NCBI GenBank assembly: GCA_008508345.1
Contig: QNGE01000884.1
Coordinates: forward strand, 133,418 to 197,417
DNA: 64,000 bases
DNA from: Paragonimus westermani
Taxonomy: Eukaryota > Platyhelminthes > Trematoda > Plagiorchiida > Troglotrematidae
Reading direction: 5' to 3'
In this document: positions 12,801-27,600 of the stretch, one piece after another
Position numbering within the stretch: the stretch's first letter is position 1
Layout: each line of letters begins with the position of its first letter
Program-made: the position numbers and the translations under genes
Notes under the pieces: generated by a model
Databases searched by the model: none
What the model saw: the letters and a program-made list of their open reading frames with translations, nothing else
What the model was told of the DNA's origin: nothing

Positions 12801-13714
12801 AAAAGAATTCGCAATAAACGTTACTTGCACCGGGAAAGTCATCACGGCATAGTTGCTACCCATTAAAGTTTATCAAGGGAGGCCTTGCAACTCATGCCCT
12901 AACTGAGGAGGAAAACAACCGATTTGGAGGGAACACAAACTTCGGAAGATTATGAGGATATGGGAATCCGTAATAAAGTTTATGGGCTTAGAAGCTTAGA
13001 CACGTATGGTACCAAAAATGACTACCGTTTGTCAGTAAGATTGATTACGGAGCACTGTGTTACCGGTATTTATCCGATCAGTAGGTGATTTATGTGGAGG
13101 TAGGTAACCCATGCGTTACAGATAGAGTGTTGTGTCTTTATTCTTGTTTTGAAAATTCCTCGTGTTCACCGCTTTTATAGACTTCCACAAGAGGGACAAT
13201 CTTAGACAGATATACCACCTGCTATTCGTTATATTCTGCATCCACTAAAAAACCAATTAGATTGCAGCTCGTGACTTAGCATCAGCTATTGCTGGTGTTT
13301 ATAATGTTGATATACATCTTAGAATCTGTGTTATAATGTCATAGGATACAGCTGCCCACTGCAGCCAGCCTCTGTCCTCTCAAAAAGCACGTGAGAGGTC
13401 CGAACTCAAGTAAAATTGTTAGAATTACTCGCAGTCTCTCACTCCGAATATCACCGTACTACATCCCTGATAATTCGCAATTTATGGGTAGAGAGTGAAC
13501 CTTCTACAATTCGTTTACCATAGAAATCGATGCTTATAGATTTACTACTCACTGAAAGTTTGCCGCAGCTAAAATTCCACGATGATATTTAACGAAATCA
13601 AATTAAGATTACTTCATTCTGCTCAACGTGTAACTGCCGTCCAAATACAGCATCATGCCTCATCGTACGGCTATAATAATGGGTTGTACTAAAAACCGAA
13701 CTCGAGTCTTACGA

Positions 13715-13765
13715 TTCATTTCGGAAGGAAGCTGGCTGAAAAGTTTGTCTGGGTGAGAGAATTCC
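13715..13765 (-). repeat. Short MITE-A terminal fragment
   Basis: The minus strand reads CAGACAAACTTTTCAGCCAG then CTTCCTTCCGAAA, similar to the TIR of the full element at 30.9 kb. Short, so only tentative. Confidence 0.3.
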
Positions 13766-16249
13766 GTAACTCGACCAACTTCTCACCCGTTTAGCAGGCG
13801 TCCAATTTGCTAAATGTTGTGATGCCAAGTAGAACCATAACAACATCGCCAATATTTACAAAACGAACAACCCAGCAGGTTGAAAATCGTTGCGCGCAAG
13901 GAATCGATATTCTCGTTGCCTGTGACAACTTTTATCACGTATCTGACAGAAAATTAATCACACCAATCTGTTCCATTCAGCCTGTAAGATAACGAAACTG
14001 GTGTGCCCTACCTAAACCAAGAATTTCCCAACTGGGATAAGAAGAATTACGAAATACTGTTTTCGTTACCAAGCGCATTTGACGATTTAATTCGCTACTA
14101 AACTTCAGCGGCCAGTTTATTTTTAGGAGCAATTAATGTAACTTTATATACAAGCACTTTCCAAAATACTACTGGTAAGTAGTGTGACAAATCTGTTAGA
14201 CTGAAGAACACTCGGGTATGAAAGATCTGGACTTTAACTGCACTGGAACCAACAACATGAACAGCTGACAAAACATAGCAAACACTTAACCATAAAACGT
14301 GAATTCACTAAAAAATTTGGAAATGTTAAATTAGGCTTCATGCGTCTGCGTACGGAAAGGTCACCAGTGACTGGTCCAGACTGATGGGGAGAAAATGATT
14401 CTACTTTGGGTAAACTGTTATTCAAACAGTGGTTAAACATACCAAATTTACTTTTCGTGATATTGACACTACATCTGCATTAATTAATAGACAGCGATTT
14501 GTGTTAAAACGGTAGTTGTATTTGGTCATACATGAGTGTGGAAATCTCCACCCGTTTCGATTATACTTCCTAGTGACATGGTTGGATCTGTGTTATATAA
14601 TGTAATAGTTTACCCGTTTTTACCGCAGCACGATCGACACTGTGGCGTTACGGTGACGAGGGAACTTTTGTTCACTTCTTTGGGGAAGAAGAATTTGTGC
14701 ATTAGGAACCATTAGGAGCACTCCAGGTGAGACCGTGACTCTAGTTAAACTAACCTTGTCACCGCGTTCACTGGGTTCAGCTTTCTACAGCTTGGAGGTT
14801 ATGAACCAGCTTCAAACGAAAGTTGTTTTGCTTTCGAGTGCCGCATCAGGTATCTCAAAAATTTGAAAAGACAGGTTACTGCTAGCTTGCTGTCAGTAGC
14901 GAACGGATTGCCCTACTGGAGAAAGCATCCTGCTGGTACGGTTCAAAGACTCTACAAACCTAATGTTCCTTAACCCTCAGATTATTTCTCACGACTTTCG
15001 CTGGTAGGTTCCACTGTGACGTGTCTAATACTTTCTCATTTTTCTTACAACAAAAATTCACAATGCCACCCACGAGGTTTTACCGACCGGCGCAGCTGGG
15101 GTGTACGGAGATGTACTCACGCTTATGTACGGTAATATATAATCAAGCATTCCGTTCAGCAAGAAATACGTTCAAGGGGACTCGAAAGTATGTCTTCGGT
15201 TGTTGGACTTTGTTTTGTGGAAGGCATTTTTACCCAGAAGAACCTGATGGAGTAAAGAGATATTCAGTAAATGGGGTCCTGTAACTTCACACGAACTGCC
15301 ACAACAGACTTCCTCACGACTAAAACTATATAGCTCAGCAGTGTCATTCTTAGTTTTCAACCGCGTTCTTGAGATTGTGAAGGAAAGTAACCCTTGTGTT
15401 GTAATTGTGAAACCACTCAACATTTATGAGTTTTTCAAAACATTGTCATAAATTATTTGCTCTTGGTAACAAAATGACGAACTGTGTTGTCACTACACGG
15501 GAGACTTCTGTAGCCCGTTTCTTCTTCCGAACTCTTCGGAACAGTCGTTAAAATAGCCGTGACATAAAAGTAAGTTACATTCGGTCACACAGCGTTGAAC
15601 CTTCAACCTATATGGTCACACAGACTGAGAATATTGAAGAGGCAAGCCCTCACTATGAACAGTTGTAACTTGAGTCTGTCGTTGTAAACCCATAAGAGCA
15701 ACAATGTGGCTTCAGGCTAAGGCGGTCAGTTGATAGAGGTCAATTTCACTTTCAGTGTGGTAAAATAAACCTAATAAGGTCAAAATTTGGCTTTCAACCA
15801 AGTGAAAATGAACTGAAAATAGTTGTTTACTGACTTCGGCGGTCAGAATGTATTGTGCATAGTTCTGCTTAAAGCCAGTCCCACGAGCCAGATACAGCAA
15901 GAACAAGTCATCTGGATCTGACCAAAACAAGCTTGGGACAACTCGACTAACAAAAACACCGAACATTACCATATTCAGGTTTCAACTTCGTTAGAGATCG
16001 TTACTAATGTCACAGTCAACAACAGCTCCTCGTTCCTGCTTTCAAGAAACAACCGTGTGGAGCACTGCCCCACTGACCTCACACTGAGCATGACTAGGTC
16101 GCGATGTACGATAAGCTGTGAGTGATTTTCAATTCAGATTAATCAGAATCTGCTGATATAAATCAAGATTCAAAATAACACTTAACAGATATAATTCCTT
16201 CTGTGGTTCCAGTCTGAACGGAATTTTCAGTCATAGTGTCATCGATTAG

Positions 16250-16435
16250 AGTTACCCGGACAGTTACTGCGTCGGATGACATCAGTGTTACTCACATGTG
16301 ACTGGGCGTCCGCCTATTACTATTCGGCAGTTTCTAATCAGAAAACAATGCGCAGTGGTAACCATGGCTGTCAAATGAAAGCGTGGTCGGAGTCCACGTC
16401 CGGGCCATGCAAGGATGGACATTACTGGCTAACTT
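16250..16435 (-). repeat. MITE-A partial copy
   Basis: The plus strand has GTTACCCGGACAGTTACTG and, near 16,378-16,405, AAGCGTGGTCGGAGTCCACG, matching in order the inner and right parts of the foldback element at 30.9 and 60.4 kb. Diverged and incomplete. Confidence 0.4.
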
Positions 16436-17279
16436 TTACAATAGTAGAACTCAAGTCTAATGCCTCTTTTCTTTTGAGTGAGAAGTCTCTGGGGATACGA
16501 AGATTGTGATTGTTTGTGAGAGTTGTTCAAAGTATATTGCACAAAATCTACCACCACCAAAAGGTAATGATTGTACTGATATTGAAAAATGCCTATGTAG
16601 GGTATTCTTCTGTTGTGACGCAGAAGACTTCAGCTCGCAAAGTTGAGTATTACATGAGATCCCTTAAAAATTATGCAAAAATCTAGAACAACGAACGCGT
16701 AAACTCTTTCCATGGGTAACGTATACCCACACACAGTAGACGGCAGAGCATTAGGTATTGTCTTGGTGACACGCCCACTATAGTTCATACGGTGGCCTCA
16801 GTAGTCACTTCGTCTTCCTTGCGTTGACATCCGCATTTTAGTCGCCAAATGTATATATTGTATTACTAACTAACTAATCTGTTTTGTGTAACCATCCCAT
16901 AAGAAGAAGAAAAATGGGGTTTGGGATCCTCAGCCCAGTTTCTCTGTTAAAGAATGAAAAAATCGATTATCATTAATGCCGATTTACCAATTCGTGTTTC
17001 TGAACTACCTAGAATCTCACTTCTCACAGCCACCACATTAATTTGTTTTTCAGTGTAAACGTAATCCTGAATGTTCCCTCGCGTGGAGTTTGCGCTGAGA
17101 CGAATCGCTACGACAGATATGCAACTGTAGGATAACAAAATAAGTTTGAATTTCGCAATAAAACAGTATGGAGTGGTTTAATGTGATGAGAAACCGTTAT
17201 TAATGAACAGTTGGTGCGTCGAGGTTGTGTAAATTGAACATAGCTCACAGCTAGTTGCAGCTGTGGTATTCCTGTGGAC

Positions 17280-17520
17280 AAGTCAATCAGCCTCTTTTGG
17301 AAAGAGGAGCACCAGAGTCGAGTTTTGCCTTCGACAGAGCTTGTCAGTAGTACATATCCTTGCCCCTATAGGGATTGAGGTTGCGACCACGTTTTCATGA
17401 AACAGCCATGTTCAGCACTGTGCCACTTGTCTCACTTTAGGCACGGCTAAATTACCGGATGCGAAATCACGTTTGCTTGTGAGCAGTACTCAGGTTACCC
17501 GATCACCTCGAGAGAAGACA
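17280..17520 (+). repeat. MITE-A partial copy
   Basis: In order: GCCTCTTTTGGAAAGAGGAG, GAGTCGAG, GTCAGTAGTACATATC, GCGACCACGTTTTCATGA, a GTCTCACTTTAGGCACG region and CCCGATCACCTCGAGAG. This matches the plus-strand order at 62,930-63,160 in the palindrome's right arm. It is one half of the foldback element. Confidence 0.6.
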
Positions 17521-20500
17521 GATAAGAAAGGAAACATAATTGGCCGGCGTAACTCCATCCATTATTCATCGCTGTGCCACATGTTGAATAATCACGGATT
17601 CCCGTGGGGCATTATAGCTCCATGCAGAAGCTGAATAATACCGATTAAATTTAAAAGACTATCTAATACCAGAATGTTATAAATAATTTGGGCAACAACA
17701 GTCACTGGGGTGATAAAAATATAATTCACACTACACTAAAGCGGCTGAATCAATCTAACTACGTTACGAATGGAAAGAAAAATGTATTCATGCAACTGTG
17801 ACACATGTCGCATAAGGGCTATTATAACTGTCAGCACTTGGTTCACAGTGAAACACTGGGTTTCCCGTAACACATTCATCGGACCAGAAAGAAGACATCG
17901 GTTGCGATATGTCAATATTTCCTTTACACTTATCAGTAGCAAACGTAAAGTATACAAAATGCATGCAATAGACAGAGAGAAACAGGCAATGAATGCACAC
18001 CCATACATTCACATTAAGTATTGCATCAGCAGCAGCACAACAAACTGATCACTTTCGTACAAACAGTACCCGGTGGTGAGTTCTGATCACCATAGTTTGT
18101 CGAGGGCCAGTAGTTTCGAGTTCTGATTACGTAACAATACTTCAAATGAGATACGTGTGTATAGTCGCTGACCTGGTCTAATGAGGTGCTAGTAATCGGT
18201 GATGTGGGGCTTCGGACAGCGGATTCACCGACTTGAGATTATTGCCATCAGTTGTTTTAACTATTTCAGGTTATGTTTTGCCACTCTCTGTGATATTTGC
18301 CAACTTATTCTGCCCACATAAACTTCAAAAGAACTGCGAGCGGACAAACAGACAACGTATCAGCAGGACATTGGAATAAATTTCGACCGCAATGATGTAG
18401 AAGTGGTTCTGTCGTGAAAACGGCCAAGCATATCTGAACAGTGGTACACTTTTCACCTTGTGCCTGATGTCGTTTGCCATATGACCCCCTACGAATTGCA
18501 CAAGCAAGAATATATCTTTCTCCTGAGCCTCTTAAACTAGCTAGTCGTGCCCGTTCCCAATATTGTGAGTTTCTGTTCGCCTGTTTTATATAAAGCACTT
18601 GTTATGTTTACGACTATTGGGAGTGGGCAGCATGTTTGATTTCCGCCGTGACCGATCGTCACTGATTGTGAATAGTAACAATCAAGCGTATCCCAACGAT
18701 CATCTGATTAGCGTTAGTTTAGTACGGATTCCACAGAGACATGGCAGTATACAAGTGCACTCCGCAACCGCACACGGAACACATCGGGACTACTGGTCAT
18801 AGAGCAGTGCTCACTTGCCAGATAACTTGAGCAGGTCTGATACCACAATAGCCTATCGGCTCATCATTCACGATCGATTAGCTCCAGATACTTGTCTGCA
18901 GAACGTCAGTCTAAGAAATTGAGACCGGCAATGCGCATCCACCAAACAAAATGGAGCGTGGAGTGTCGAACTGGGGTCGTTGAGTTCAGCATTCTAATCC
19001 CATCGGGTTTATATGACTTATTCGACTCTGATCTAACCGATCAGTCAGCCTAGCCAAGCCAAAGTACGGTGTGGAAGTCGGTATCACTAATTCCGTGTTA
19101 TTGAACAATGGGTCCATCACTGGCGCTCAACTTTAAGGTATTTTCTCATTCTGTTCAACAATTACTTCATTGTACGCAAAAACATACTGGCTTTTCTAAT
19201 ATAGCTGTCTAACCTCCTCTCGATGTGTTTTGCTAGGGTTGTTAGGAATTAACTCCCGTTGGTCACCCTTCCCCTTAATGCTTTAGCTGATAACGATGTG
19301 AAATATTTGAACAAGATGGTATGCACTACAATTGAAAGTTTAAGTGAATATGCCAGCCAATCCAACGTCAGCTGTCGAAAGTAAAGAATCATATCCAATC
19401 CAACCCATTTTTTCATAATAACATCGGCCCAACCATAATGAAGACACTATTCAAGTCGTTCTGTCAACTGCACATCAGTTCTTAAAAAATACTGTCTCGA
19501 CATGAACCGAAACCAGTTAATAAACTACGGAATACAAAATACCAGCTGTATCATTATACTAATCCACGGAGGGAATCCGATCAGATCTTTTATCTAGAGG
19601 GGACCATCAAACTAGAACGCTTCTCCGGAGAAGAAAATGAACTCGTAATAGCAAAGCAATGGAAATATTTAATTGATGAAACACAAGGTATGTACCTTTT
19701 AAAAGCTTGATGAATAAAACCGTTATATCTCGATGAAGTGTACGTGATCAGGTTTTGTCAAGATAAAGTGCATCACGTGGCTAGTGTGGAACCCACATGC
19801 AACGTGTCTATTCCTCTTTTTTCCCAAATTCTCAACATAGGGTCAGTGCATTATGATTAATTAGGCTACCGCTCCGGTACTAGTCTACAAACGGTTTGTT
19901 GTATGATTAGATATAGTGTTTACAGCATGTTAGATTAACTAAACAAGCTCCCGTTATCATTTTCAACTTGTTCCAGTTCTGGATCGTCTGCTAATGAATA
20001 CATCTATATCCTTCACAATACAGTGGTTACAGCATGCTGTTGGATGTCATAATATTCAGCAGCTGGGACACTAGACAAAAATAGACACTACCCTAACAGG
20101 TGGTATGCAAATTTTGCACATACCCTATCCTCCAGTTCAGAAGTTAAGATGTAGTTAAACCCGAAACTGAAGCTCCTGATGACTGTGGTTACAAAATTAG
20201 TGCAGACTGGCGTTTTGTTTCACGATTCAACTCCAATTAACATTTCGTAATATTTCGACCTATTTGGCAATTCAGATTTTCTTACAGTAAGAAGTCAAAT
20301 GAACCGAAATCCGATGACCATGATGGACTTCCTCTTCACTCCCAGAATGTTGCAAACTGACCGACAAAATAACTCAAGACTATTTTTAAATGGTAGCCAG
20401 AATCGCCTTAACGCTAAAGCCACAACATATATTAGTCGGTTGGTATTAGCAATTCAGCAGTTGGTTTTACTGCAGGTTGCAGCATTCCTTTCTCTGACTC

Positions 20501-23500
20501 TTCTGAACCAGTCAAATGCATTTGCGAAAACTTATCTAAGACATTTTTGTCAGTAAATATAGTCCAAGATTCTTTTCCTTTCACAGAAAGACCCAAACCA
20601 CTGCATTAGATGTCCTCCTATTACGAGTGTCTTGTATTCCGTAATAGTGTTCAGCATCCCCGCAGTTTTTTGTATTAATTTAATGTTGAACGTGAAATGT
20701 ACTCATACCCCTGAACATGGTCTACTCCAGAGTGTGATCCTGTTCTGGACATGAAACATGGAACAACGTCGAGCTCTTTATCGGTCAACTTCAGGTTTCC
20801 ACTTGAGTGACATATAAATCGGTTGATCCCGTTTTCTTTGTTTATTCATCAGAATGCATTCTTGGCTCAGCTGGATTTTTGTATGTCCATGTCTGGGAAG
20901 CCACGAACCTTGTCCAGCAGACAAACCACAGTCCTCATATCAGTGGCGGTAACGAAGCATTGTCATCCGTTCAGTCGATTGATCGACTGGAGGTCTGATA
21001 CTCAATTCAACAGCTTATTTTAAATAATTCCAGTGGCACCATTTAAACATTGGTGTTATTTCCACCGTTTCAGCTACGCACAAGTTTTGTAACTTAGTGA
21101 TGTAATGCATTAAGTGGTTGATGGACAACAAATGGTGATAAATTAACGTCAGCGGCCAAATATCTGTCCGAACCACACCGAACGGTCAATTAGCATAGTC
21201 GGTAGCAAAAACAACCCGATTGATTGAAGATGCTTCGGCCGGCTCGCATCAAGAAGAGAGCAGAATTGACAATACACTGACAGAAATATGAAAAAACCGC
21301 CCATTTAATTCAGGTCGCGGTACAGAGGAACAGCGTCAACTAATAACACATCTGTCGCATGTTTATTGCTACCAAAATAATATAGATCATACAACCCTTC
21401 TCATTCATCTTTGTTCGACATGACATGTACACCCGACACATTAAGTCCGTCACATTAGTTTGCTTACCCATGCCTGGAGGTGGTTGAGGTTGTCTTAAAC
21501 TTTTGGTGACATGACTGGCCGGAACGCACTGGATCCATCTGAAATTCCGTGGAGGTTGATCTTGTTCGATCTCAGAAAAGCCCAAACACATACCGCATTT
21601 CATTATATATTGGAGGACTTTGAGTTGTGTGTCGACAAATGGGTAAACCCACAAATTGCAGAATACCCCCCCTAAAGAAGTTTTCAGCGTCAAATGAGCA
21701 AATAGAGGACTGATCCGTCTACACTCAGTGACATCGGAGTAACTCGACCAAAATCCACAATTATCATTACGAATGAACGTTTTCATTGATTATTCTGTCC
21801 TCTGCTTGGTTCACTTAAACAATCGCATTTACCTGAGTTATCGATGCAGCGCACAGAAAATACAACCCTCTTACAAACTTTGTTTGTGTTTGCCATACAA
21901 TTTATGGGGCACGCAACATACACGAATGAACCTGCCGGCTAAATAACCTCGTTTGTTTATGCATTTCTTCTTTTGAGGGGCTTTTGTTCGCTAAGTAGAC
22001 CTGGAGGTAAGAAACATCTAGAGAAGTTTGGTATGGAGCTATGCCGAACTAATACCAGCAGAGATTTTCTATTCTCATTCATCGTAGAAATTCCCCTTTT
22101 CTCAGTCGTACGTGGAATTCGAATGTCTATTCGCAACTTCTAAAAAAAATTTTGTTGAACATTAACACTTGTTGATGACTTACCGTTAAACAGCGCGGAT
22201 TTGAAGAAAACCCTATTGACTGTTGGAATTGGGTCTCCACCGTTGGTACAACTGAATGAGACAGTGAAGAAGAGATACTTGAAACACCTGTCATTGGGGC
22301 GCAGTTCAGTTTCCACTCTCAGACGCAGGGCATAAAAGTTTCATTTCATCACTGTCGTGTATCATTCTCGGTGTGATCGTGACAGAAATTTTATTTGCCT
22401 GGTCTCAATATTTTCATCATTCCTTCTTTGGACTTGCCACACAACACAGGTGACGTGGTAATGTTACAGAGAAAAAAGACTAACCGAAAATTTAATTGCG
22501 GCTAGTATACCTAACTCAAGTATATGCCTTCAATTACCTACAAGTTCAACTGTGCCAAGGAGGCTAATACTGAAACAAAGAACAACCGATAAAGAAACGA
22601 CAAATACGAACAAGGTGATGTATCTAACAACAAATCGGTTTGGATTCACTGAATAGTTTTCTGAGATTTAGTAGATAGTCAGTGGCCAAGGGAAGGATGT
22701 TAAGCTTTTAAGGCAAGTGTGAGTGAGCGACCGTTGTCATAATACGACTGGCCTTAGACAGCACAAGCGGACTGGGCTGAATTCGGCAACCGTGCGTACG
22801 GGGTGCAGCCAGGAGTGGATACACAAACTCCCGCATGCGTGTCTGGTAGAGGTTAAATGAAATTCTGTTTGAAGTTGGAAAACGTGGCTTGATATCACCA
22901 GAATGTGCACGCTTGGGGCAACATTCCAAATAATCGACAACCATGGAGGTTAGCGGTAGGGATGCTGAGTTCAAGCATCGTGGGATGGTTAACTACTCAA
23001 AAGTGGCAAATCGCAAATCCCTGGAAAAACACTCGTGCCTAGTGTTCTCTAAAGGGCCGTTCTGAGTTTACTAGCGCTGCAGCACGAAGGAAGTCTACAC
23101 TGTTAACCTAACAACGAGCAACATGGTTTTAATTTGGTGACTAGATATAATCAGCACGCCTGGACGAGTTCTCGATGTGACCTTCCTGAGTACTTCCTAG
23201 CCGATAGATACTCTCACTTTAGATCATGGTCAACACTTTTTGGGCCACGGCCTTATTTATCATCCAGCCTTCATTATTTTAAGCCCACAACGGTTACCCA
23301 GTGAGCTTACTGAAGACGGCTGCACAAAAGCACTGCGCGTCTTCTGTTACAAGGTGATTGGTTGGAGCAGGTGCGCCAACACGACCCGCTGGTGCATCTA
23401 ATTGTTGTGTGGACACAGACCTAACAACGCCCTATCCCGTTTGACGAGTCAAGCAGGCTCTGTACCATCATAAATTAGGCAGTGAAGTTGTGTGCGTCGA

Positions 23501-24650
23501 AGTGGAGCGCAAACTAGAGTAAAGCGGGAAAATTTTAAAGATAAACACTAGCTGAAAACTGAAAATTTCTAGAAACTGTGGTCACAGACTACAGCCGAAA
23601 AATAAGCGGTCGAGTACAGCGAACAGTCTTAGGGGCCACAGTTCAAGCAAAATTCACCATACACGTCATTCGGCATTCTGAATGAGTAAAAAAAATGGGT
23701 TCGGGCACGTCAACTGTAGTGGCCTCATCAACCAAATGATAAGAAATAACCAAAACATGGCATCACTGAAAGAAGCTGTAACAGTAACGGGCGTGTACAA
23801 ACAGTATACGTATAATTAAAAGAAAGACGTATCCGAAAATTGGGAGTGACTCACTGACAAGTCAAAATCCGTGGAATTGGATAGGCCACCGCCTGAGAGA
23901 AAGACAACGCCAAGAGGTAGGTCCTGACGGCGACTGGTAGATAATTCCACACACGACGTGAAATTGCGAACGTTCGTCGTCGACAGGTCAACAAGCACGT
24001 GGAGCTAGAGAAAGCTTCGTCGTACGATTAACAAACCAGCCCAAATATCTACGCAAAACGAAGAAGACAGAGACGGCGCGCGATAACTCCCGTTTTTATT
24101 GACCATCACGACGAAATTCAAAAAGTGATGATGATGGTGATTTCAAACAAGTGTACAGGTGAATTCAACGAAACGAAATTTACAAAAATGTACAAAAGAG
24201 TTGCAAAATATAGCCATGAACTGTAGACACTACACACTCAAAAGCGTCGAACTTTTCTTCATATCCGTTCCACTTTCGGTGTGTTGTAGAGCTAAACGCT
24301 TCATTATAAATTTCATCCCCTTCCTCTGTTCTGTATGATGTCGTGGCGACCAGAAAGGCTCACAGCAACATACTAATAGCGTATTAATAACCATTAGTAC
24401 TGCCACTCGACATATCAATTAAAACTGTTGGACATTTTCAGCTGTTGGATGGCGGTATTCACACAATTAATTTATGGCTACCAGTATGATCTCCTTTGAT
24501 TTTTACTTTATCACCAAAGTTTCCGTTCTTGTATGTTCTAAAGTCCACTGCAGCTGTATTGCGATTTGTCTCTCAAATGATGTTCCACAAGATGTCATAC
24601 CGCTAAGCAACTTCACCCTTATCATTTTCAGCGTCCACTTTGGAACTGAT
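17521..24650. other. No gene recognised
   Basis: Many short overlapping frames on both strands, including a 148-codon open frame at 21,340-21,786 (minus). I recognise no domain in it and it contains no splice or codon signal that persuades me. No RNA gene noticed. Confidence 0.4.
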
Positions 24651-24869
24651 TTAGTTGTAATCCGAATCATCACTGATATCTTCGTAACACTTGAGTAATT
24701 GTTTGCATTGTGGGATCGAATAGATAATCTTCTGTATTTCGTTTTTTGTACAGTATCTCAACAAGTTAGATATCAATGGTAGTGCAACATCATGCACTTC
24801 ACCTGATTCTATGAGCTGAGTCAGTCTTTGTTTGTTAACTGTGTTCCAGTTCCCAATGGAGATTTTCAA
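24651..24869 (-). CDS. Candidate terminal exon, unknown protein
   Basis: The open stretch begins exactly after an AG preceded by a pyrimidine-rich run (minus strand TTCCCCCTCACAG), as an acceptor would, and ends in TAA at 24,651-24,653. The peptide of about 72 residues is hydrophilic and looks helical (TVNKQRLTQLIES, NEIQKIIYSIPQCKQLL) and ends in an acidic tail (EDISDDSDYN). Composition is more protein-like than most frames here. I recognise no family, see no upstream partner exon and find no AATAAA close downstream, so this could be chance. Confidence 0.25.
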   Translation of the reverse strand: MKISIGNWNTVNKQRLTQLIESGEVHDVALPLISNLLRYCTKNEIQKIIYSIPQCKQLLKCYEDISDDSDYN

Positions 24870-27169
24870 CTGTGAGGGGGAACTTGAGTTTGTCTACTTG
24901 TTCACATTTCCATTTTCGACAGTGTTCAACCTCATCACCAGTATTTTTTCCCAGGCTAAAAAATTGTCACGTTTCTCATGTTCTCGTCCTTCAAAGGAGA
25001 TGCTCCGCTGGAATTCGCCTGGAAGGATCATTCCATATAGCTTACATGTTCAAATAACAAGCCAGTAATTGTCCTAAGTGCACACAATGATACCCTCAAG
25101 TCCGTGCATCCTAACCGCTGTCAAATTTCACACGGTAAAATCGTCAGCATAGTGCAAATGAGCATACCGTAGGCAATTATTTAAGTGACCATTTGTTCCA
25201 TGAATAATAAAAAGCGCCAAGCACACTCAAATCAAAGATATGTCCTCAGAATGTCGTTTCCTTTTCCATTTTTGATCTTATCCACAGCCTGATCTAACAA
25301 TTACGGTGCAATGTGTTCATTAGTATTACTCCTATTAGGTTTGGGGTCATTTGTATGTCAAATATTCAGTCAGTCGTCACCAGTGGCTGAACCCTTTCTT
25401 GTCAGACGGAGTTTTGTACTATACAAGTAACCAACTGGGCTGCAATCGAACGGTGAAGTCAACTGAACGCATCTGCCTCTTTGCAGACTGTGAAACAAAC
25501 AGCCAGCCAGATAAATCGAGGAACGAAGACACTCCGTGTTGACTGATTTCACCGTGTGTGAGTGCAGTATCTGACGCCTCATAGCGTCCAACTAGTATAT
25601 TCAACTTCAACTAAAGGTGTGAAATAAATTCGAGTACAACCGAAACGCAGTATTATAACAGATGAAGATTTTATTTGTAGTGTATGAAATGCGTGTATTG
25701 CGTGAAACTGGTCATCCCCTTCCACAAGTGCGAGTAATTTCCAAGGGTTGTTTCAGCGGAAATACCCTGCAATAGAAACTTTTTCTAACTAAATAAACTA
25801 TAACCAAACAAAAGGAAACCATGTGCCGTTTAATTATAGGGGGGCTTTAGAAAATGGTTTGTGGGTCAGAATCTATGGAGGCTAACGAACAATCCGCCTC
25901 TTGTTGTTGTTTGAAAGATTGCTAAACTCTATTCGTATACCATTTACTTCGATTTCAATTCTCCTCAATTAATACATCGCCATGCTCACGAAATGCACTT
26001 TGCATCGTCTCCTCAGAAAATCTTTTTGTTTACCCAGTTGTTATTATGTTCTATAGATTTTTTGAGGGTTCAAGTCATAACGTTGAGTTGACCAATCCAG
26101 ACATTTGGCCCAGAGAGGTGAGACAGCGACAATGAAGGAAGCAAACTGGTTGAAATTTGATGCTTTACTCACGTATCCGAGCCCTGATATTTGTACTTCA
26201 CGTGACATCGTTTAAGTCAGAATAGTGAAGTGTAAGCCCTTGACCTTGGAAATAGATCAATCGGCTAACCGTACTAAGCCACTTCACAGCTGTAAAGATA
26301 GTCAGCATCAATCGCATTATGATCACCACTCACTGAGTCGTGGGACATAATAAGTGTATTGCAAATTTTTGGTGGACAGATTGAACTCTGCCAGCAACAA
26401 CTAATCCGGACATTTCATATCCGTGTTTTGTTTTTGAAAAAGGAGACTTCGATTGAATTTTATGCGGAAAATCTTCTTGAGCACAAACGCGAGTAACAAA
26501 TATGAACAGTGGTGAGTGAATGACGCGAACTTAAAGCTCCCCTGATCAGCCACTATTCCCCGAATACAAAAACCAACAGAAAAATATTGGCAAATTAGAC
26601 TCCGAACAGAAAACGTATTCAGCCATCAGAATTCTGACAGAAAAATCTTGTTCTTCGTGTCAGGTTTACTTCATCTGTAGCAATTTTCTACCCATCTCTT
26701 CAAAATTAACTTTACAAGCTCCGGATAAACCAAATAATGTAACCAAGCTAGTAAGATATCCGCACCAAATGCAGTACGAATGAAGTTGAATAAAACGTTG
26801 TGTTATTCCCAATCTGTTTATCAGTAACCAAGCTAGTTTTGTATATGTTACACTAGCCAAACACCTGGATGATTTTTCACTACAACAGCTGGATCATTTG
26901 GTTTCATTTGCAAAAACGTGCTTTCCGAAGGTCACTTTTCATAGCTAAATCTAAACCTCGTGAGTCCGCTTGTGACGGTCTGCTGTGGCTTTGAATAGAA
27001 TTCCATCACGTAAGGCAAATGTGGTTTTCAAAACGAATCAGGTTTGGCCACGGCTTCTGTGAACCGAATGCATCAGTGTTTCAGCAATCTAGTGAGCATT
27101 GGTGAAGCTTAGCATATATAAACTGAAAGTTACTTGCAAATGTTCACAGTTGTCACATTCCCATGAACA
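24870..27169. other. No gene recognised
   Basis: Short frames only. A stretch at about 26,774-26,820 resembles sequence at 52.75-53.0 kb (TACGAATGAAGT and GTGTTATTC blocks) and may be a relic of the small inverted-repeat element there. Confidence 0.4.
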
Positions 27170-27600
27170 TCTCAGTCAGTCGCACTTGTTAGATCAGATC
27201 AGTCGTGCATGTCTCTTCCACAGCTGGGATTTGAACACCTGTCACACTTTCATGGGGTAACTACATGGCCTGCTGCTCCAATAACATCGCACTAGGCACG
27301 ACTGAACCATGGTATGCAGGCGTTCAGCCACATTTACCCGATCGTTTAGAGAGAAAACGTAGTGACTGTTCTGTTAACTTCATCCGATAATGTCGTGACT
27401 GGGACGCGCGCCATAGGCCGAAACCTCTGATTGCTGACTTTACATTCAAACACATTTTGCAGCCAGCCTCTTTTAAAAAGAAACACTGAGCTGAAGACTC
27501 GCCGCTGTTAGAGCCCGATAGATTCGCATATCCTAACTCCGGCTGTGCCAAGGGCATGCAATACTCAGATGCTTTAACAAGAGCAAAGCCCAAATCCATT
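27170..27600 (+). repeat. MITE-A related pieces
   Basis: Two blocks resemble the foldback element. At 27,200-27,320 there is GGGATTTGAAC, CACACTTTCATGGGGTAAC and ACTAGGCACGACTGAACCA. At 27,460-27,545 there is CAGCCAGCCTCTTTTAAAAA followed by a GAGCCCG...CATATCCTAACTCCGGC order. Both are diverged; they may be two insertions or one rearranged copy. Confidence 0.4.

Larger units (their letters stand above)
8205..16249. other. No gene recognised; two small MITE-A relics
   Basis: No convincing exon or RNA gene. Two partial copies of the foldback repeat MITE-A are listed separately (about 9.74-9.83 and 13.72-13.77 kb). Overlapping open frames on both strands near 12.4-12.85 kb carry no domain that I recognise. 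Confidence 0.4.

Noticed and set aside
21340..21786. 148-codon open frame on the minus strand
   Set aside because: No domain, no splice context, and of a length that is possible by chance in a window this size.
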